64,000 nucleotides of DNA, from assembly GCA_030674915.1 (NCBI GenBank), contig JASXSV010000005.1, positions 134,353-198,352 on the forward strand, read 5' to 3'. A program made the translations under genes and the position numbers. This document shows positions 27,845-37,103 of this stretch, piece after piece; the stretch's first letter is position 1; every line of letters starts with the position of its first letter. This stretch comes from Candidatus Endonucleibacter bathymodioli. GTDB lineage: Bacteria > Pseudomonadota > Gammaproteobacteria > Pseudomonadales > Endozoicomonadaceae. The notes beneath the pieces were generated by a model. The model had not been told where the DNA came from and made no database searches. It saw only the letters and a list, made by a program, of their open reading frames with translations.

Positions 27845-29410
27845 ATGGATACTGATAATTTTTTATATTTAAGTGAGAAGGATATGCCTTTGACTAGCCT
27901 TAAAGAGAATGTGAGTGAAGAGGAGTTATCTGGTATAATGCAGTCTGATTTAAGGCTACCATTTCCTTTTGCCAAGCGTCATGGTGTAGTCGTTATCTGG
28001 GACGGTTCAGACCCTTTGCTCTACTTTTGTCAACCACCGTCAGCGGAAATATTGGCAGAAGTCCGGAGATTTGTTGGACAACCGACAAGGTGCAAATCTG
28101 TAAGTGAAGATTCTTTCAACGAAATCGTTTTAACCAGCTATCATAAGGATAGTTCTGAGGCACTGCAGGATGCTGCCGGCCTAAGCGGAGACCTTGATCT
28201 CAGCAGCATTGCTGATGCGGTGCCAATTACGGAGGATCTTCTAGAGCAGAGCGACGACGCCCCGGTTATCAGGCTTATCAATGCTCTCTTGACTGAGGCC
28301 GTTAAAGAAGGCGCATCTGATATACATATAGAAACTTTTGAAAATAATTTGATTGTACGTATTCGTGTTGACGGACTTTTGAAAGAAGTGCTTCAACTGC
28401 AACGCATGTTGGCTGCGCTACTGGTCTCTCGCATCAAGGTTATGGCTCGGCTAGATATTGCAGAAAAGCGCATTCCTCAAGATGGCAGGATTTCTTTGAG
28501 AGTTGCGGGCAAAGAAGTAGATGTTAGAGTGTCGACTCTTCCCTCTAGTAATGGTGAGCGGGTCGTTTTGCGACTACTTGACAAGGCATCTGGTCGTCTT
28601 GACCTTGAGCACTTGGGTATGGCCCCAGAGGACAAAGAGCGTATTGAAAGATTATTGACTAAATCCTATGGCATTATTTTGGTTACAGGCCCCACAGGAT
28701 CTGGTAAAACAACATCATTGTACGCATGTTTGAGCGCCCTTAATGACAAATGCAGAAATATTTTGACGGTGGAGGATCCTATCGAGTACAACCTTCAGGG
28801 GATTGGGCAAACTCAGGTAAACACTAAAGTCGATATGACTTTTGCAAGAGGATTGAGAGCTATCCTCCGTCAAGATCCAGATGTCGTTATGGTAGGAGAA
28901 ATACGAGATAAGGAAACGGCTGAAATTGCAGTTCAGGCTAGCTTGACAGGGCATCTAGTTCTGTCTACCTTGCATACTAATACTGCAGTAGGGGCTCTAA
29001 CTCGCTTGCAGGATATGGGTATTGAGAGTTTTTTATTAGCGTCAAGCTTGCTTGGGGTAATTGCTCAACGCTTGGTGCGAGTACTCTGTGATCATTGCAA
29101 AGAGTCATTTGAACCGGATGAAGCCGAGTGTGCGCAACTGAGTATTAACTCTGCTACTCGCCATATTATTTATCGAGCAAAAGGTTGCAAGGAATGTAAT
29201 TTCAACGGATATAAGGGTCGTACTGGCATTTATGAAGTACTTATTGTTGATGAAGATATTCGTAAAATGATTCATAGCGGCCAAGGAGAGCAAGCTGTTA
29301 CTACCTATGTCAGGAATTATAATACTGGCATCAGATGTGATGGTGCCCGCAAGGTGCTTGACGGAGTGACAACCTTGGAGGAAGTGCTGAGAGTGACTCA
29401 AGGAGACTGA
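27845..29410 (+). CDS. gspE: type II secretion ATPase GspE
   Basis: The product has 521 residues. An N-terminal GspE-N domain binds GspL. The RecA-like core has Walker A GPTGSGKTT at about residues 282-290, the Asp box (VEDPIEYNLQGIGQTQV), Walker B RQDPDVVMVGEIRD and the His box LSTLHTNTA. A four-Cys zinc motif runs from CDHC (about 415) to CKEC (about 450), typical of GspE. It powers pseudopilus assembly. It is the first gene of gspE-M. Confidence 0.97.
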   Translation: MDTDNFLYLSEKDMPLTSLKENVSEEELSGIMQSDLRLPFPFAKRHGVVVIWDGSDPLLYFCQPPSAEILAEVRRFVGQPTRCKSVSEDSFNEIVLTSYHKDSSEALQDAAGLSGDLDLSSIADAVPITEDLLEQSDDAPVIRLINALLTEAVKEGASDIHIETFENNLIVRIRVDGLLKEVLQLQRMLAALLVSRIKVMARLDIAEKRIPQDGRISLRVAGKEVDVRVSTLPSSNGERVVLRLLDKASGRLDLEHLGMAPEDKERIERLLTKSYGIILVTGPTGSGKTTSLYACLSALNDKCRNILTVEDPIEYNLQGIGQTQVNTKVDMTFARGLRAILRQDPDVVMVGEIRDKETAEIAVQASLTGHLVLSTLHTNTAVGALTRLQDMGIESFLLASSLLGVIAQRLVRVLCDHCKESFEPDEAECAQLSINSATRHIIYRAKGCKECNFNGYKGRTGIYEVLIVDEDIRKMIHSGQGEQAVTTYVRNYNTGIRCDGARKVLDGVTTLEEVLRVTQGD

Positions 29411-29446
29411 TACTAATGAAAGTAATGAACGTAATGAGATAGTATT

Positions 29447-30658
29447 ATGGCTGCATTTGAATACACTGCTATAGATCAGCAGGGTAAACAGCATAAAGGT
29501 TCTTTGGAGGCAGACAGTAGCCGTCAAGTTAGGCAATTGCTTCGCGATAAATCATTAACACCTCTTAGTGTTGATGTAGTAAAAGAACAGAAAAAGGGCG
29601 ACGGGCTTGGTCTTTTTAGACGCGGTGTTTCGGCAGTTGAGCTAGCGACTTTGACTCGACAGCTGGCAACTCTTATTCAAGCCTCTATGCCTATTGAAGA
29701 GGCTTTGCAGGGGGTTGCTGCACATCAAGAAAAAAGTCGCCTTAAAAATATGCTAATAGCTATTCGCTCAAGGGTTGTGGAGGGCTGCACCCTAGCTCGA
29801 AGCCTTGACGCCTTCCCCCAAGCCTTCCCTCAAATGTATCGAGCAACGGTTGCCGCAGGAGAGCATGCTGGTCATCTTGACAAGGTATTGAACCGTTTAG
29901 CTGATTATACCGAAGCTCGGATGCAGTCAATGCAGAGGGTTCAGCAAGCATTACTTTATCCAGTAATTCTGATGCTTGCTTCACTGGGCATTGTCAGCTT
30001 TTTACTGGGCTATGTTGTACCTGATATTGTTAAGGTTTTTGTGGATACGGGGCAGGATCTACCAATGATAACCGTGATTCTTATCTCCACAAGCGAGGGT
30101 TTTCAGAGTTGGTGGCCAGTGATTATAGTAGGTATTGTTATAACTGTGATGGCGGTGAAATACTTACTTAAACGACCGGAAGTCAGGTTGGCATGGGATG
30201 GCTATCTTTTAAAACTACCTTTGATTGGGCGCTTTAGTCGTACTCTTAACGCAGCTAGATTCGCCAGCACGCTAAGCATTCTAACCCGAAGTGGGGTGTC
30301 TCTTGTTGAGGCACTAGCGATTGCTGGACAGGTGGTGAGCAATGAGGCTATTAAGCTGGCCATTAAAAATGTAGCCAAGATGGTCAGTGAAGGTACCAGC
30401 CTGAATCGCTCTCTGAGTGAAACAGGGCACTTCCCACCGATGATGCTACATATGATTGCCAGTGGCGAATCCAGCGGTGAGCTGGATGAAATGCTAGATA
30501 AAACAGCAGTAAATCAACAACAAGAACTTGATGGTAGGCTAGCGTTATTGATGGGGTTATTTGAACCTTTGATGCTTGTTGTAATGGGTGGTGTCGTCAT
30601 GGTAATTGTTTTGGCTATACTGTTGCCTATTCTTAATATGAATCAGTTACTGAATTAA
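29447..30658 (+). CDS. gspF: type II secretion inner-membrane platform protein GspF
   Basis: The product has 403 residues. It has the two duplicated GspF/T2SSF helical domains (LTRQLATLIQASMPIEEAL and ASTLSILTRSGVSLVEAL) and membrane segments near 170-200, 220-245 and 375-400. It forms the platform that couples the ATPase to pseudopilin assembly. It begins 36 bases after gspE. Confidence 0.97.
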   Translation: MAAFEYTAIDQQGKQHKGSLEADSSRQVRQLLRDKSLTPLSVDVVKEQKKGDGLGLFRRGVSAVELATLTRQLATLIQASMPIEEALQGVAAHQEKSRLKNMLIAIRSRVVEGCTLARSLDAFPQAFPQMYRATVAAGEHAGHLDKVLNRLADYTEARMQSMQRVQQALLYPVILMLASLGIVSFLLGYVVPDIVKVFVDTGQDLPMITVILISTSEGFQSWWPVIIVGIVITVMAVKYLLKRPEVRLAWDGYLLKLPLIGRFSRTLNAARFASTLSILTRSGVSLVEALAIAGQVVSNEAIKLAIKNVAKMVSEGTSLNRSLSETGHFPPMMLHMIASGESSGELDEMLDKTAVNQQQELDGRLALLMGLFEPLMLVVMGGVVMVIVLAILLPILNMNQLLN

Positions 30659-30957
30659 AACTTAGCTAGAATGAAGATTCTTATAGCAGGCCTATACACT
30701 AAGTATCAACTTTACTCTATGAGATAAGAACGGCAGTAAGAACAAAAAGGACGAAACAAAAAATGGCGAACCACAAAACTTTGCTGATGCCCTGCAAGCA
30801 TAGAACCAGTCTGCTAAAGAGGTGACGAGATTTTAACGATAAATATGGCGTTTTTCTTTTATACGACACCTTGATGAAGAATAGCCGCTACATCGGTTTC
30901 TCATGAACAGGTCTCTTATTAGGAAAAATGATTTTAATCCAAGCGAGAACATTAAAA

Positions 30958-31389
30958 ATGAAAGAGCGCGTCCAAAAGGGCTTTACCCTGATTGAAATCA
31001 TGATTGTGGTTGTGATACTCGGTATTTTGGCAGCAATGGTTGCTCCAAAACTACTAAACCGACCTGACCAGGCCAAAATCACAGTGGCTCGTTCGGATAT
31101 TGGAACTGTTTCTCAAGCGCTTGAGCTTTATCGCCTTGATAATGGTTTTTATCCGTCCACTGACCAAGGCTTAGAAGCACTTAGTGAAAAGCCAACGATG
31201 AGTCCTGAGCCTAGACAGTGGAATCCTGAAGGTTATTTGAAAAAAACACCTATGGATCCATGGGGGCGCCCGTACTTGTATATTCAGCCTGGTAATCATG
31301 GAAAGTATGATATTTATTCTCTAGGAGTTGATGGGCGAGAAGGAGGAGATGAATCTAACTCCATGATTACCAACTGGGATGAGCAATGA
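30958..31389 (+). CDS. gspG: major pseudopilin GspG
   Basis: The product has 143 residues from the ATG at 30958. The type IV prepilin motif KGFTLIEIMIVVVILGILAA follows an eight-residue leader, to be cleaved after Gly by the prepilin peptidase, which is not in this window. The C-terminal calcium-site region (DPWGRPYLY...YDIYSLGVDG) is typical of GspG. An upstream ATG at 30928 with AGGA would give a longer leader and cannot be excluded. A 300-base gap to gspF is unusual within this operon. Confidence 0.96.
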   Translation: MKERVQKGFTLIEIMIVVVILGILAAMVAPKLLNRPDQAKITVARSDIGTVSQALELYRLDNGFYPSTDQGLEALSEKPTMSPEPRQWNPEGYLKKTPMDPWGRPYLYIQPGNHGKYDIYSLGVDGREGGDESNSMITNWDEQ

Positions 31390-31895
31390 GGCGAAAGTGC
31401 CATGGATTCACACTAGTAGAAATGTTAGTTGTTGTCCTGATTATTGGCGTGTTACTGGGTATAACACTTATGACTCCTATGACCGGAAATGCTCATAGGG
31501 TTGCCAAGGAACAAGCCACTAGACTTCAACTTCTTTTTTCTCAGGTTCGGGATAAAGCTCTGCTAGAAAATGCTGAGTTTGGTTTTTCGGTGGACGATGA
31601 TGGAACATATCGCTGGTGGGTACTCCCACTTGAAGGAAAAAACTGGGTTATGATTGAGGAGAAGCCCTTTCAGCCGTTCCAGATGCCGGAAAGTTATAAC
31701 ATTGAGCTGGAAACAGGTGAACAAGAAAGTTTTGATTCAAATGAGATTGATGAAAAAGATCGTCCTTCCGTAGTGTTTTTTTCTGATCGTGAATCAACCC
31801 CTTTTAAACTTTCTATAATTCCTGCCAGTGATCAAAAACTATCAGTTATTTTGCGCTCGGATGGATTGTCTGATGTTGAAATATCACGCGAGTAG
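31386..31895 (+). CDS. gspH: minor pseudopilin GspH
   Basis: The product has 169 residues. A short leader precedes HGFTLVEMLVVVLIIGVLLG, cleavage expected after Gly. The soluble domain is variable, as in the family. The gene overlaps gspG by four bases (ATGA), and its 3' end overlaps gspI. Confidence 0.9.
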   Translation: MRRKCHGFTLVEMLVVVLIIGVLLGITLMTPMTGNAHRVAKEQATRLQLLFSQVRDKALLENAEFGFSVDDDGTYRWWVLPLEGKNWVMIEEKPFQPFQMPESYNIELETGEQESFDSNEIDEKDRPSVVFFSDRESTPFKLSIIPASDQKLSVILRSDGLSDVEISRE

Positions 31896-32298
31896 CCCAG
31901 ACTCTAAAATGTACGGTTTTACATTAATTGAAGTAATGGTTGCACTGGCTATTTTTGCGGCGTCTGCAGCCATGCTTATTGTTTCAGACGGGAATAGTAT
32001 TAGCCAAACTCATCATATGAAGAACAAAGTACTTTCTGTTCAAGTGGCAGACCAACATTTGAATAAAATCTATACTAGTCAGCGTCGTCTGGAAAATGGC
32101 ACTAAGGGTCGGATGCAGAAATATGCTGGCTATGATTGGTATGTCCGCGAGGTCATACGCAATACACGAAAAGAAGGTTTTCAGCAGATTATTGTTGATG
32201 TATTTTTGGGTTCTAGTGTTGAGCCCCCTGGTAAGAATGATGTGCCTATATTAACACTTACCTCTTACATGAGGAGGTTAAAGAGTGTCCGTCAATAA
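31873..32298 (+). CDS. gspI: minor pseudopilin GspI
   Basis: The product has about 141 residues from the ATG at 31873, overlapping the end of gspH; an ATG just before the prepilin motif (31909) is an alternative. The motif YGFTLIEVMVALAIFAASAAM is clear. The soluble part contains YDWYVREV and VDVFLG, like other GspI proteins, which form the tip complex with GspJ and GspK. Confidence 0.9.
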   Translation: MLKYHASSPDSKMYGFTLIEVMVALAIFAASAAMLIVSDGNSISQTHHMKNKVLSVQVADQHLNKIYTSQRRLENGTKGRMQKYAGYDWYVREVIRNTRKEGFQQIIVDVFLGSSVEPPGKNDVPILTLTSYMRRLKSVRQ

Positions 32299-33109
32299 AG
32301 GTTTTACTCTTCTTGAATTGATGATAGCTATTTTCATTTTTGCAATGATCAGTACAGCAGCCTATAAATTGCTAAACTCGGTCACTCATGCCAAGCAGGT
32401 TACTGATGGACTGCTCGATAGTTTGGATGAATTACAGAGAAGTTACATAACTATAGAGAAGGATTTCTCTCAGATAATTGGCCGCTCCATCAGAGATGAA
32501 TTTGGCGATAAGCAATCTGCAGTATTAGCTCCATCTAAGCCTGCAACACTAGCGACTTATGAAAATGGATATTTGATTGAGTTTACCAGAGCCGGATGGA
32601 GAAATCCGCTAGGTCTGATTAGGAGCGACTTGCAGAGAGTGGCATATGCTCTTGAAGACTCGAAATTGGTTCGTTATTACTGGCCGGTGTTGGATAGGGC
32701 GTCAGACCCAGAACTGATCCGACAAATAGTATTGCATAATGTGCTAGGTGTTAAAATCAGACTTATGGATGAAAAAAAAGTATGGAAATCCTCTTGGCCT
32801 CCAGCCACCAAACAAAAAGAAGGGGATGATAAAAATGATAGGCTAGATAGGACGGATAGGAAGGATAGGAAGGATAGGAAGGATAGGAATGGTAGGAAGG
32901 ACGAAAATAGCAAGGAAGAGCACCAATCTCCTATGCTTATGCCTGCAGGAGTAGAAATAGCCATTCAGCATGATACTTACGGATTGTTGGAGTTTTCGTA
33001 TCCACTTATAACCATAAAGTCTGCTAGCACTGAAGTGGAGAGTAACAGCGGTTGGGGTATAGGAGATAAAGCAAGGCAATCAAGAAACAGTGGTGAGGGG
33101 GAGTATTGA
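32285..33109 (+). CDS. gspJ: minor pseudopilin GspJ with a charged repeat insertion
   Basis: The product has 274 residues, longer than most GspJ proteins. The prepilin motif KGFTLLELMIAIFIFAMIS is at the N-terminus, and the conserved FTRAGWRNPLG and QRVAYALED follow. An insertion at about residues 180-215 is made of repeated DRKDRKDRK-type units, encoded by tandem 9-bp repeats. It lies between predicted strands and may be a tolerated surface loop. The gene overlaps gspI by 14 bases and gspK by four. Confidence 0.92.
   Translation: MSVNKGFTLLELMIAIFIFAMISTAAYKLLNSVTHAKQVTDGLLDSLDELQRSYITIEKDFSQIIGRSIRDEFGDKQSAVLAPSKPATLATYENGYLIEFTRAGWRNPLGLIRSDLQRVAYALEDSKLVRYYWPVLDRASDPELIRQIVLHNVLGVKIRLMDEKKVWKSSWPPATKQKEGDDKNDRLDRTDRKDRKDRKDRNGRKDENSKEEHQSPMLMPAGVEIAIQHDTYGLLEFSYPLITIKSASTEVESNSGWGIGDKARQSRNSGEGEY
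32837..32900. repeat. tandem 9-bp repeat inside gspJ
   Basis: A run of near-identical units of type AGGAAGGAT (about six) encodes the Asp-Arg-Lys insertion of GspJ. Because the unit is a multiple of three, copy-number change would keep the reading frame. Confidence 0.8.
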
Positions 33110-34116
33110 GCAGAAATAGTAAGTATTCTCAGTCTGTTTGTCGCTATCAGCAAGGGGTAGCGTTGATTTATGTATTGCTCATTTTTTCAATGATGTCGCT
33201 TATGGCTAGCCAGATGGTAACAACTTTATTGTTACATACGGAAAAAAATGCACGATTTATCGAGAGAATTCAAGCAAGGCATTATGCCTTGGGGGCAGAG
33301 CAGTATGTCGCTTATCTATTGGAAGAAGATTTTGTGGAAGACAAGAAGAAAAAAAGATTCGTTGACCATGAGAATGAGCGTTGGAATATTAGGAAAGTGG
33401 ACTACGATGTAGATCAGGGCAGTATTGACTTAGTTGTGGTTGATGAGCAAGGTCGATTTAATATTAACTGGCTTACATCTGAGGGGAAAACAGGGGAAAA
33501 GTTCATGTCAATATTTAAAAACTTACTACAGAATCAGGACATAAATGTTGAGTTGGCAGACTGGATTCAGACTTGGTTGGGAGCGGCTCCTGACGCCGCT
33601 AAGGGGGAAGCCGCAGATAACATTTATCTAATGCTTGATCCTCCTCGGCGTGCGGCGAATACAGAAATAGCTTCGGTTTCTGAGATAAAATTAGTCGAAG
33701 GTATGACATCTGAATACTTTGAGCGTTTGGCACCACTGGTGTCAGCACTACCGAAGACCTCGAAGATCAATGTAAACACAGCATTGCCAGAAGTTATTCG
33801 TTCTATTTCCGATAAAATAACCGAAGACGATGCTGAGGCAATAATCGAGGGGAGAGGTCTTGATGGATTTGCAAAAATTGACGAACTTAGCAATGTTACT
33901 GAAGTTATAGATAAAATGGCAGATTTAAAATCAGCGAAACTGGTGTTTTCTAGCCAGTATTTTTCTACTTATATTAAAGCTACTTATCGCGACACATCCT
34001 TTTATATGAAAACCTTATTATTTCGTAATAATGAAGGACAAGTGCAGATAGCGGGAAGAGAAATCGGCCCGAATAGTTATTGGCTTACAGATAAAAAGGC
34101 ACCTGAGGCAAACTGA
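33106..34116 (+). CDS. gspK: minor pseudopilin GspK
   Basis: The product has 336 residues. Translation appears to start at TTG (33106), overlapping the gspJ stop, with a strong GAGGGGGAG site in front. The N-terminal segment QGVALIYVLLIFSMMSLMAS is pseudopilin-like and lacks the Glu at position 5, as is normal for GspK. A large helical insertion domain follows (ADWIQTWLGA, SKINVNTALPEVI, DGFAKIDELSNV). GspK caps the pseudopilus tip. Confidence 0.93.
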   Translation: MSRNSKYSQSVCRYQQGVALIYVLLIFSMMSLMASQMVTTLLLHTEKNARFIERIQARHYALGAEQYVAYLLEEDFVEDKKKKRFVDHENERWNIRKVDYDVDQGSIDLVVVDEQGRFNINWLTSEGKTGEKFMSIFKNLLQNQDINVELADWIQTWLGAAPDAAKGEAADNIYLMLDPPRRAANTEIASVSEIKLVEGMTSEYFERLAPLVSALPKTSKINVNTALPEVIRSISDKITEDDAEAIIEGRGLDGFAKIDELSNVTEVIDKMADLKSAKLVFSSQYFSTYIKATYRDTSFYMKTLLFRNNEGQVQIAGREIGPNSYWLTDKKAPEAN

Positions 34117-35504
34117 TGAAAGATATTTTGCTGGTTCGGATATTACCTGACACAGCGTCACTGGATCTTGGATGCAAAGTTCAATGGGGCATTTTTTCCG
34201 AAGCTGGCGAACTGTCCGGGGAAGTGCGCGTATCAGAATTGGGACAGCTCAAGAATGAGTGGTGCATGTTGAAGGAAGGGGTGGGTATAGATACGAAAAT
34301 AAACGCAGATAAAAAAAATGATACTGACAAAATAATCCTGCTATTACCTGGTAATTTGACTGTTAATCGCCAATTGGTGCTTACCAAGGGACAAAAAAAA
34401 CATATTGTGACTGCTTTACCCTATTTGATAGAAGAAGACCTAGCTGTGGATGTAGAGAACGTTCATTTTGCTAGCGTCTTGCACCGAAAAGAAGATACTG
34501 TTTCGTTGATTGCTATTTCCCATGAAAGTATCCAAACTATCCTTGCCATTTTTGATGAAGCTTGCTTGCCACCAGACCAAATTTATTCAGAATGCCAGTT
34601 GGTAAACTCAGTCCCTGAAACAATATCTCTGGTTTTGGATAGTTCCACAGTAATGATGGCTAGACCTGGGTATGCAACACAGGCCCTGGAGTATGAGACA
34701 GTACCATTTGCATTAAATCAACGCACTGCAACACTAGAAGATACTACAGTAGAGATTGAACAGATTTCGCAGGTGGTATTGTTATCTCCAAATGCCCCGC
34801 TGTCTTCATCTGTGGAACAAAATGAAGCATTAAAAGATGAGTTACGTTCACAGGGTTGGTTTTTTCAAGAAGAAACTTTGGGTAAAGACTCAGTTTTTGA
34901 GTTTTTAGCAGAAGCGTACTTTAAGTTATCTCGCGTATATCTGTTAGCTGATTTACGCCACGGCCCTTATCAGAGCCTTAGAAAAACCTCACTCATGGTT
35001 AAGCGTTGGCGTCCAATTGCTATTGTTGCGGCATGCTGGTTGGTTATTGGGTTAAGTGTAATTATAGGACAAGGTATTTACTTTGATAAACAGGCTGACC
35101 AACTTTGGAATCAGAATGCTGCACTGTACCTAAAAGGCTTCCCTCAAGATCGTCAAGTCATCGATGCAAAAGCTCGAAACCAGAGAAGCTTCAATATACA
35201 AAAATGGTTAGAAAGGAGGTTAAATTCTAACAAGGAAACGAAGACCGCAGATAAGCCGTTGCTGCCTCTGCTGCAGGGTGTTTCTGCTATCGTAGCCTCC
35301 CAAGGTAAGGAAGCTGCTATAGTGCCACAGGGAATAGAGTTTAGTAATGATTCTGGTAATCTGATTTTTGAATTCCAGGCTGCTAGTCTGGAGGCGATTA
35401 ATAAATTGATGGCTGACCTCAAAGAAGAGGGGTTGCAAACTCGTCTTGATACTGCAAATCAGGGAAAAGTCGGTGCCATTGCTCGTATGACTATAACAAG
35501 GTGA
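34116..35504 (+). CDS. gspL: type II secretion inner-membrane protein GspL
   Basis: The product has 462 residues. An actin-like cytoplasmic domain binds GspE (about 1-300; LTKGQKKHIVTALPYLIEEDL is the recognisable stretch). One membrane helix (PIAIVAACWLVIGLSVIIG, about 308-326) and a periplasmic ferredoxin-like domain follow. The start ATG overlaps the gspK stop (TGATG). Confidence 0.93.
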   Translation: MKDILLVRILPDTASLDLGCKVQWGIFSEAGELSGEVRVSELGQLKNEWCMLKEGVGIDTKINADKKNDTDKIILLLPGNLTVNRQLVLTKGQKKHIVTALPYLIEEDLAVDVENVHFASVLHRKEDTVSLIAISHESIQTILAIFDEACLPPDQIYSECQLVNSVPETISLVLDSSTVMMARPGYATQALEYETVPFALNQRTATLEDTTVEIEQISQVVLLSPNAPLSSSVEQNEALKDELRSQGWFFQEETLGKDSVFEFLAEAYFKLSRVYLLADLRHGPYQSLRKTSLMVKRWRPIAIVAACWLVIGLSVIIGQGIYFDKQADQLWNQNAALYLKGFPQDRQVIDAKARNQRSFNIQKWLERRLNSNKETKTADKPLLPLLQGVSAIVASQGKEAAIVPQGIEFSNDSGNLIFEFQAASLEAINKLMADLKEEGLQTRLDTANQGKVGAIARMTITR

Positions 35505-35514
35505 CGGGGAAGTA

Positions 35515-36027
35515 ATGCAAAATATAATATCAACCATTGGGCAAATAGCGTTAGTTCAACAACTACTGGTTCGTTATGCGCAATTGCCAGTAAGACAGAA
35601 GAATACCATTGCGTGGTTGATAGCTGTTATTGTTGCTGTATTATTCTATGTATTGCTATTTTCCCCTATTTATGAGTGGTCTGAAAAACAAAGGCGAGAC
35701 TATGGCGATCAAGTCAATACGACATTATGGATGCAGCAGCATATAACTAAGTTTAGAGATATAGAAAATAGTAAAAGAAGAGGTGTTGATCAACAAAATT
35801 TACCTTCTGTCGTGACTGCTCTCGCTAAGGAGGCGGGTGTAACGATTAACCGTATGCAACCGAATAGGAAAGGTATCTCTATTTGGTTAGAAGATGCTGC
35901 TTATCAGAAAGTGTTATCTTGGCTAGTCATACTTGAAACGAAACACCAGGTAGTTGTTCAAAAAATAAAACTTGAGCGTTTTCAAGAAGAAGGAAGGGTC
36001 AAAGGATACATACATCTCAGTAGCTAA
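35515..36027 (+). CDS. gspM: type II secretion inner-membrane protein GspM
   Basis: The product has 170 residues. One membrane helix near the N-terminus (IAWLIAVIVAVLFYVLLFSPIY) is followed by a small periplasmic ferredoxin-like domain. It partners GspL and stabilises the platform. It starts ten bases after gspL. No gspN follows, which is common. The prepilin peptidase GspO/PilD must be elsewhere. Confidence 0.9.
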   Translation: MQNIISTIGQIALVQQLLVRYAQLPVRQKNTIAWLIAVIVAVLFYVLLFSPIYEWSEKQRRDYGDQVNTTLWMQQHITKFRDIENSKRRGVDQQNLPSVVTALAKEAGVTINRMQPNRKGISIWLEDAAYQKVLSWLVILETKHQVVVQKIKLERFQEEGRVKGYIHLSS

Positions 36028-36035
36028 GGTGAGCC

Positions 36036-36072
36036 AGGTAGGGTGAATGCACGCCTACTCTCCATTTTTTGT
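36036..36072 (+). terminator. possible terminator of the gspE-M operon
   Basis: Just after gspM, GTAGGGTG, a small loop and CACGCCTAC can form an imperfect stem, followed by CTCCATTTTTT. It is well placed to end the gsp transcript. The stem is short with one bulge. Confidence 0.45.
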
Positions 36073-37103
36073 TATTAGACTTAGATTACATTCTCAGCCA
36101 TTCCAGAGCTATTCAAAAGCTAGCTGCTTAACTCTTACGCTACCGTTAACGTGTTCCTTTGGATGGAGAATCTATCTCCATTGGTTTTTTTTGATCAGAC
36201 GATAGATGTTCTCGTAACAACTCACCCATTAAAAAACTCCAGTACAATACGTGATGCAATTTACTTCTGTGTAAAGCCTAAACCCAGCTAAGCCTTTACC
36301 AGTCGACTCATTCATCAGTTTTTTTAGGAAGCTTGTGTCAGCCTACAAGCTGTTGAAATGAGCTGCCTCAGTGTCATACTACCCAGTATGGCCTCCTTTC
36401 AGCTTTAGGGAGACCGCTTTATTGGAACGGTGCATATAATCACCAATCCTTCTCGCCGAAAATACTAGTTTACAGAAGGATTGAATCTGGTATCGTTCAG
36501 CCAGAATTGATGCTTGCAATAGTTTTTCATGTGGTCAATTGGTAGGTTATTTAAGAGCTACAGCCTACGCTGAGCTAACTCTCAAATCCATTCCAAGTAT
36601 GTCGATTATTGTGGAAATCTAGGTATTGATATGGTAAAAAGCAGCCGTGGCCTTCATTATACAGCAATAGTTTTAACAAACACTAAGGAAACTATTATAA
36701 GTATTTTTGAAAAAATACTCCACCCCCGTGAATCCTCTCCTCTATTAGCAAGCACGGTCAGCCACCGAACGTAAAGCTGTAGAGGTCGGAGGTCTGCTAG
36801 AAATATGAGCTAGACTAGCGATGCACACTGGTCACTCGTCGGTGAAAATTCTAATCACCGGAGGCTCTAGCACGCTATTGGTCACGATACAAGTACAGTA
36901 CCTGCCTATGTATTTTGCAAGTATGAGAAAATGTAGTAAGTTATTGAGAAAAATTATAGAAGCCAATAATCACATATTTTCAATGACAACTGGTATAATT
37001 AACAGTCCGTCAGGTCAGCCTAAACTATAAAATAATGAGTTTGTTCGCAGACCGCCTGTTCAATAAGGCGTTACCTTCATTCTACTTGTCATTGAGGATA
37101 ACA
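36073..37103. other. intergenic region with a degenerate dispersed repeat
   Basis: About 1 kb with no intact gene. Bases 36340-36640 belong to a repeat family also seen at 52180, 55560 and 60600. Its most conserved part ends with a frame reading LTLKSIPSMSIIVEI and a stop. A 69-residue frame at 36821-37030 lacks family resemblance and is not called. TTGAGGA at 37092-37098 is the ribosome site of the next gene. Confidence 0.5.
36340..36640 (+). repeat. degenerate dispersed repeat family B, copy 1
   Basis: It shares GGGAGACCGCTTTATTGGAACG, CGCCGAAAATAC, GGTATCGTTCAGCCAGA and the tail TTATTGTGGAAATCTAG (each quoted in part) with copies near 52180 and 55560. The frame into the terminal TAG is similar in all copies, which suggests the C-terminus of a dead gene, perhaps a transposase that I cannot name. 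Confidence 0.55.

Noticed and set aside
36821..37030. 69-residue plus-strand frame before the GT87 gene
   Set aside because: No ribosome site and no similarity; composition as expected by chance in AT-rich DNA.
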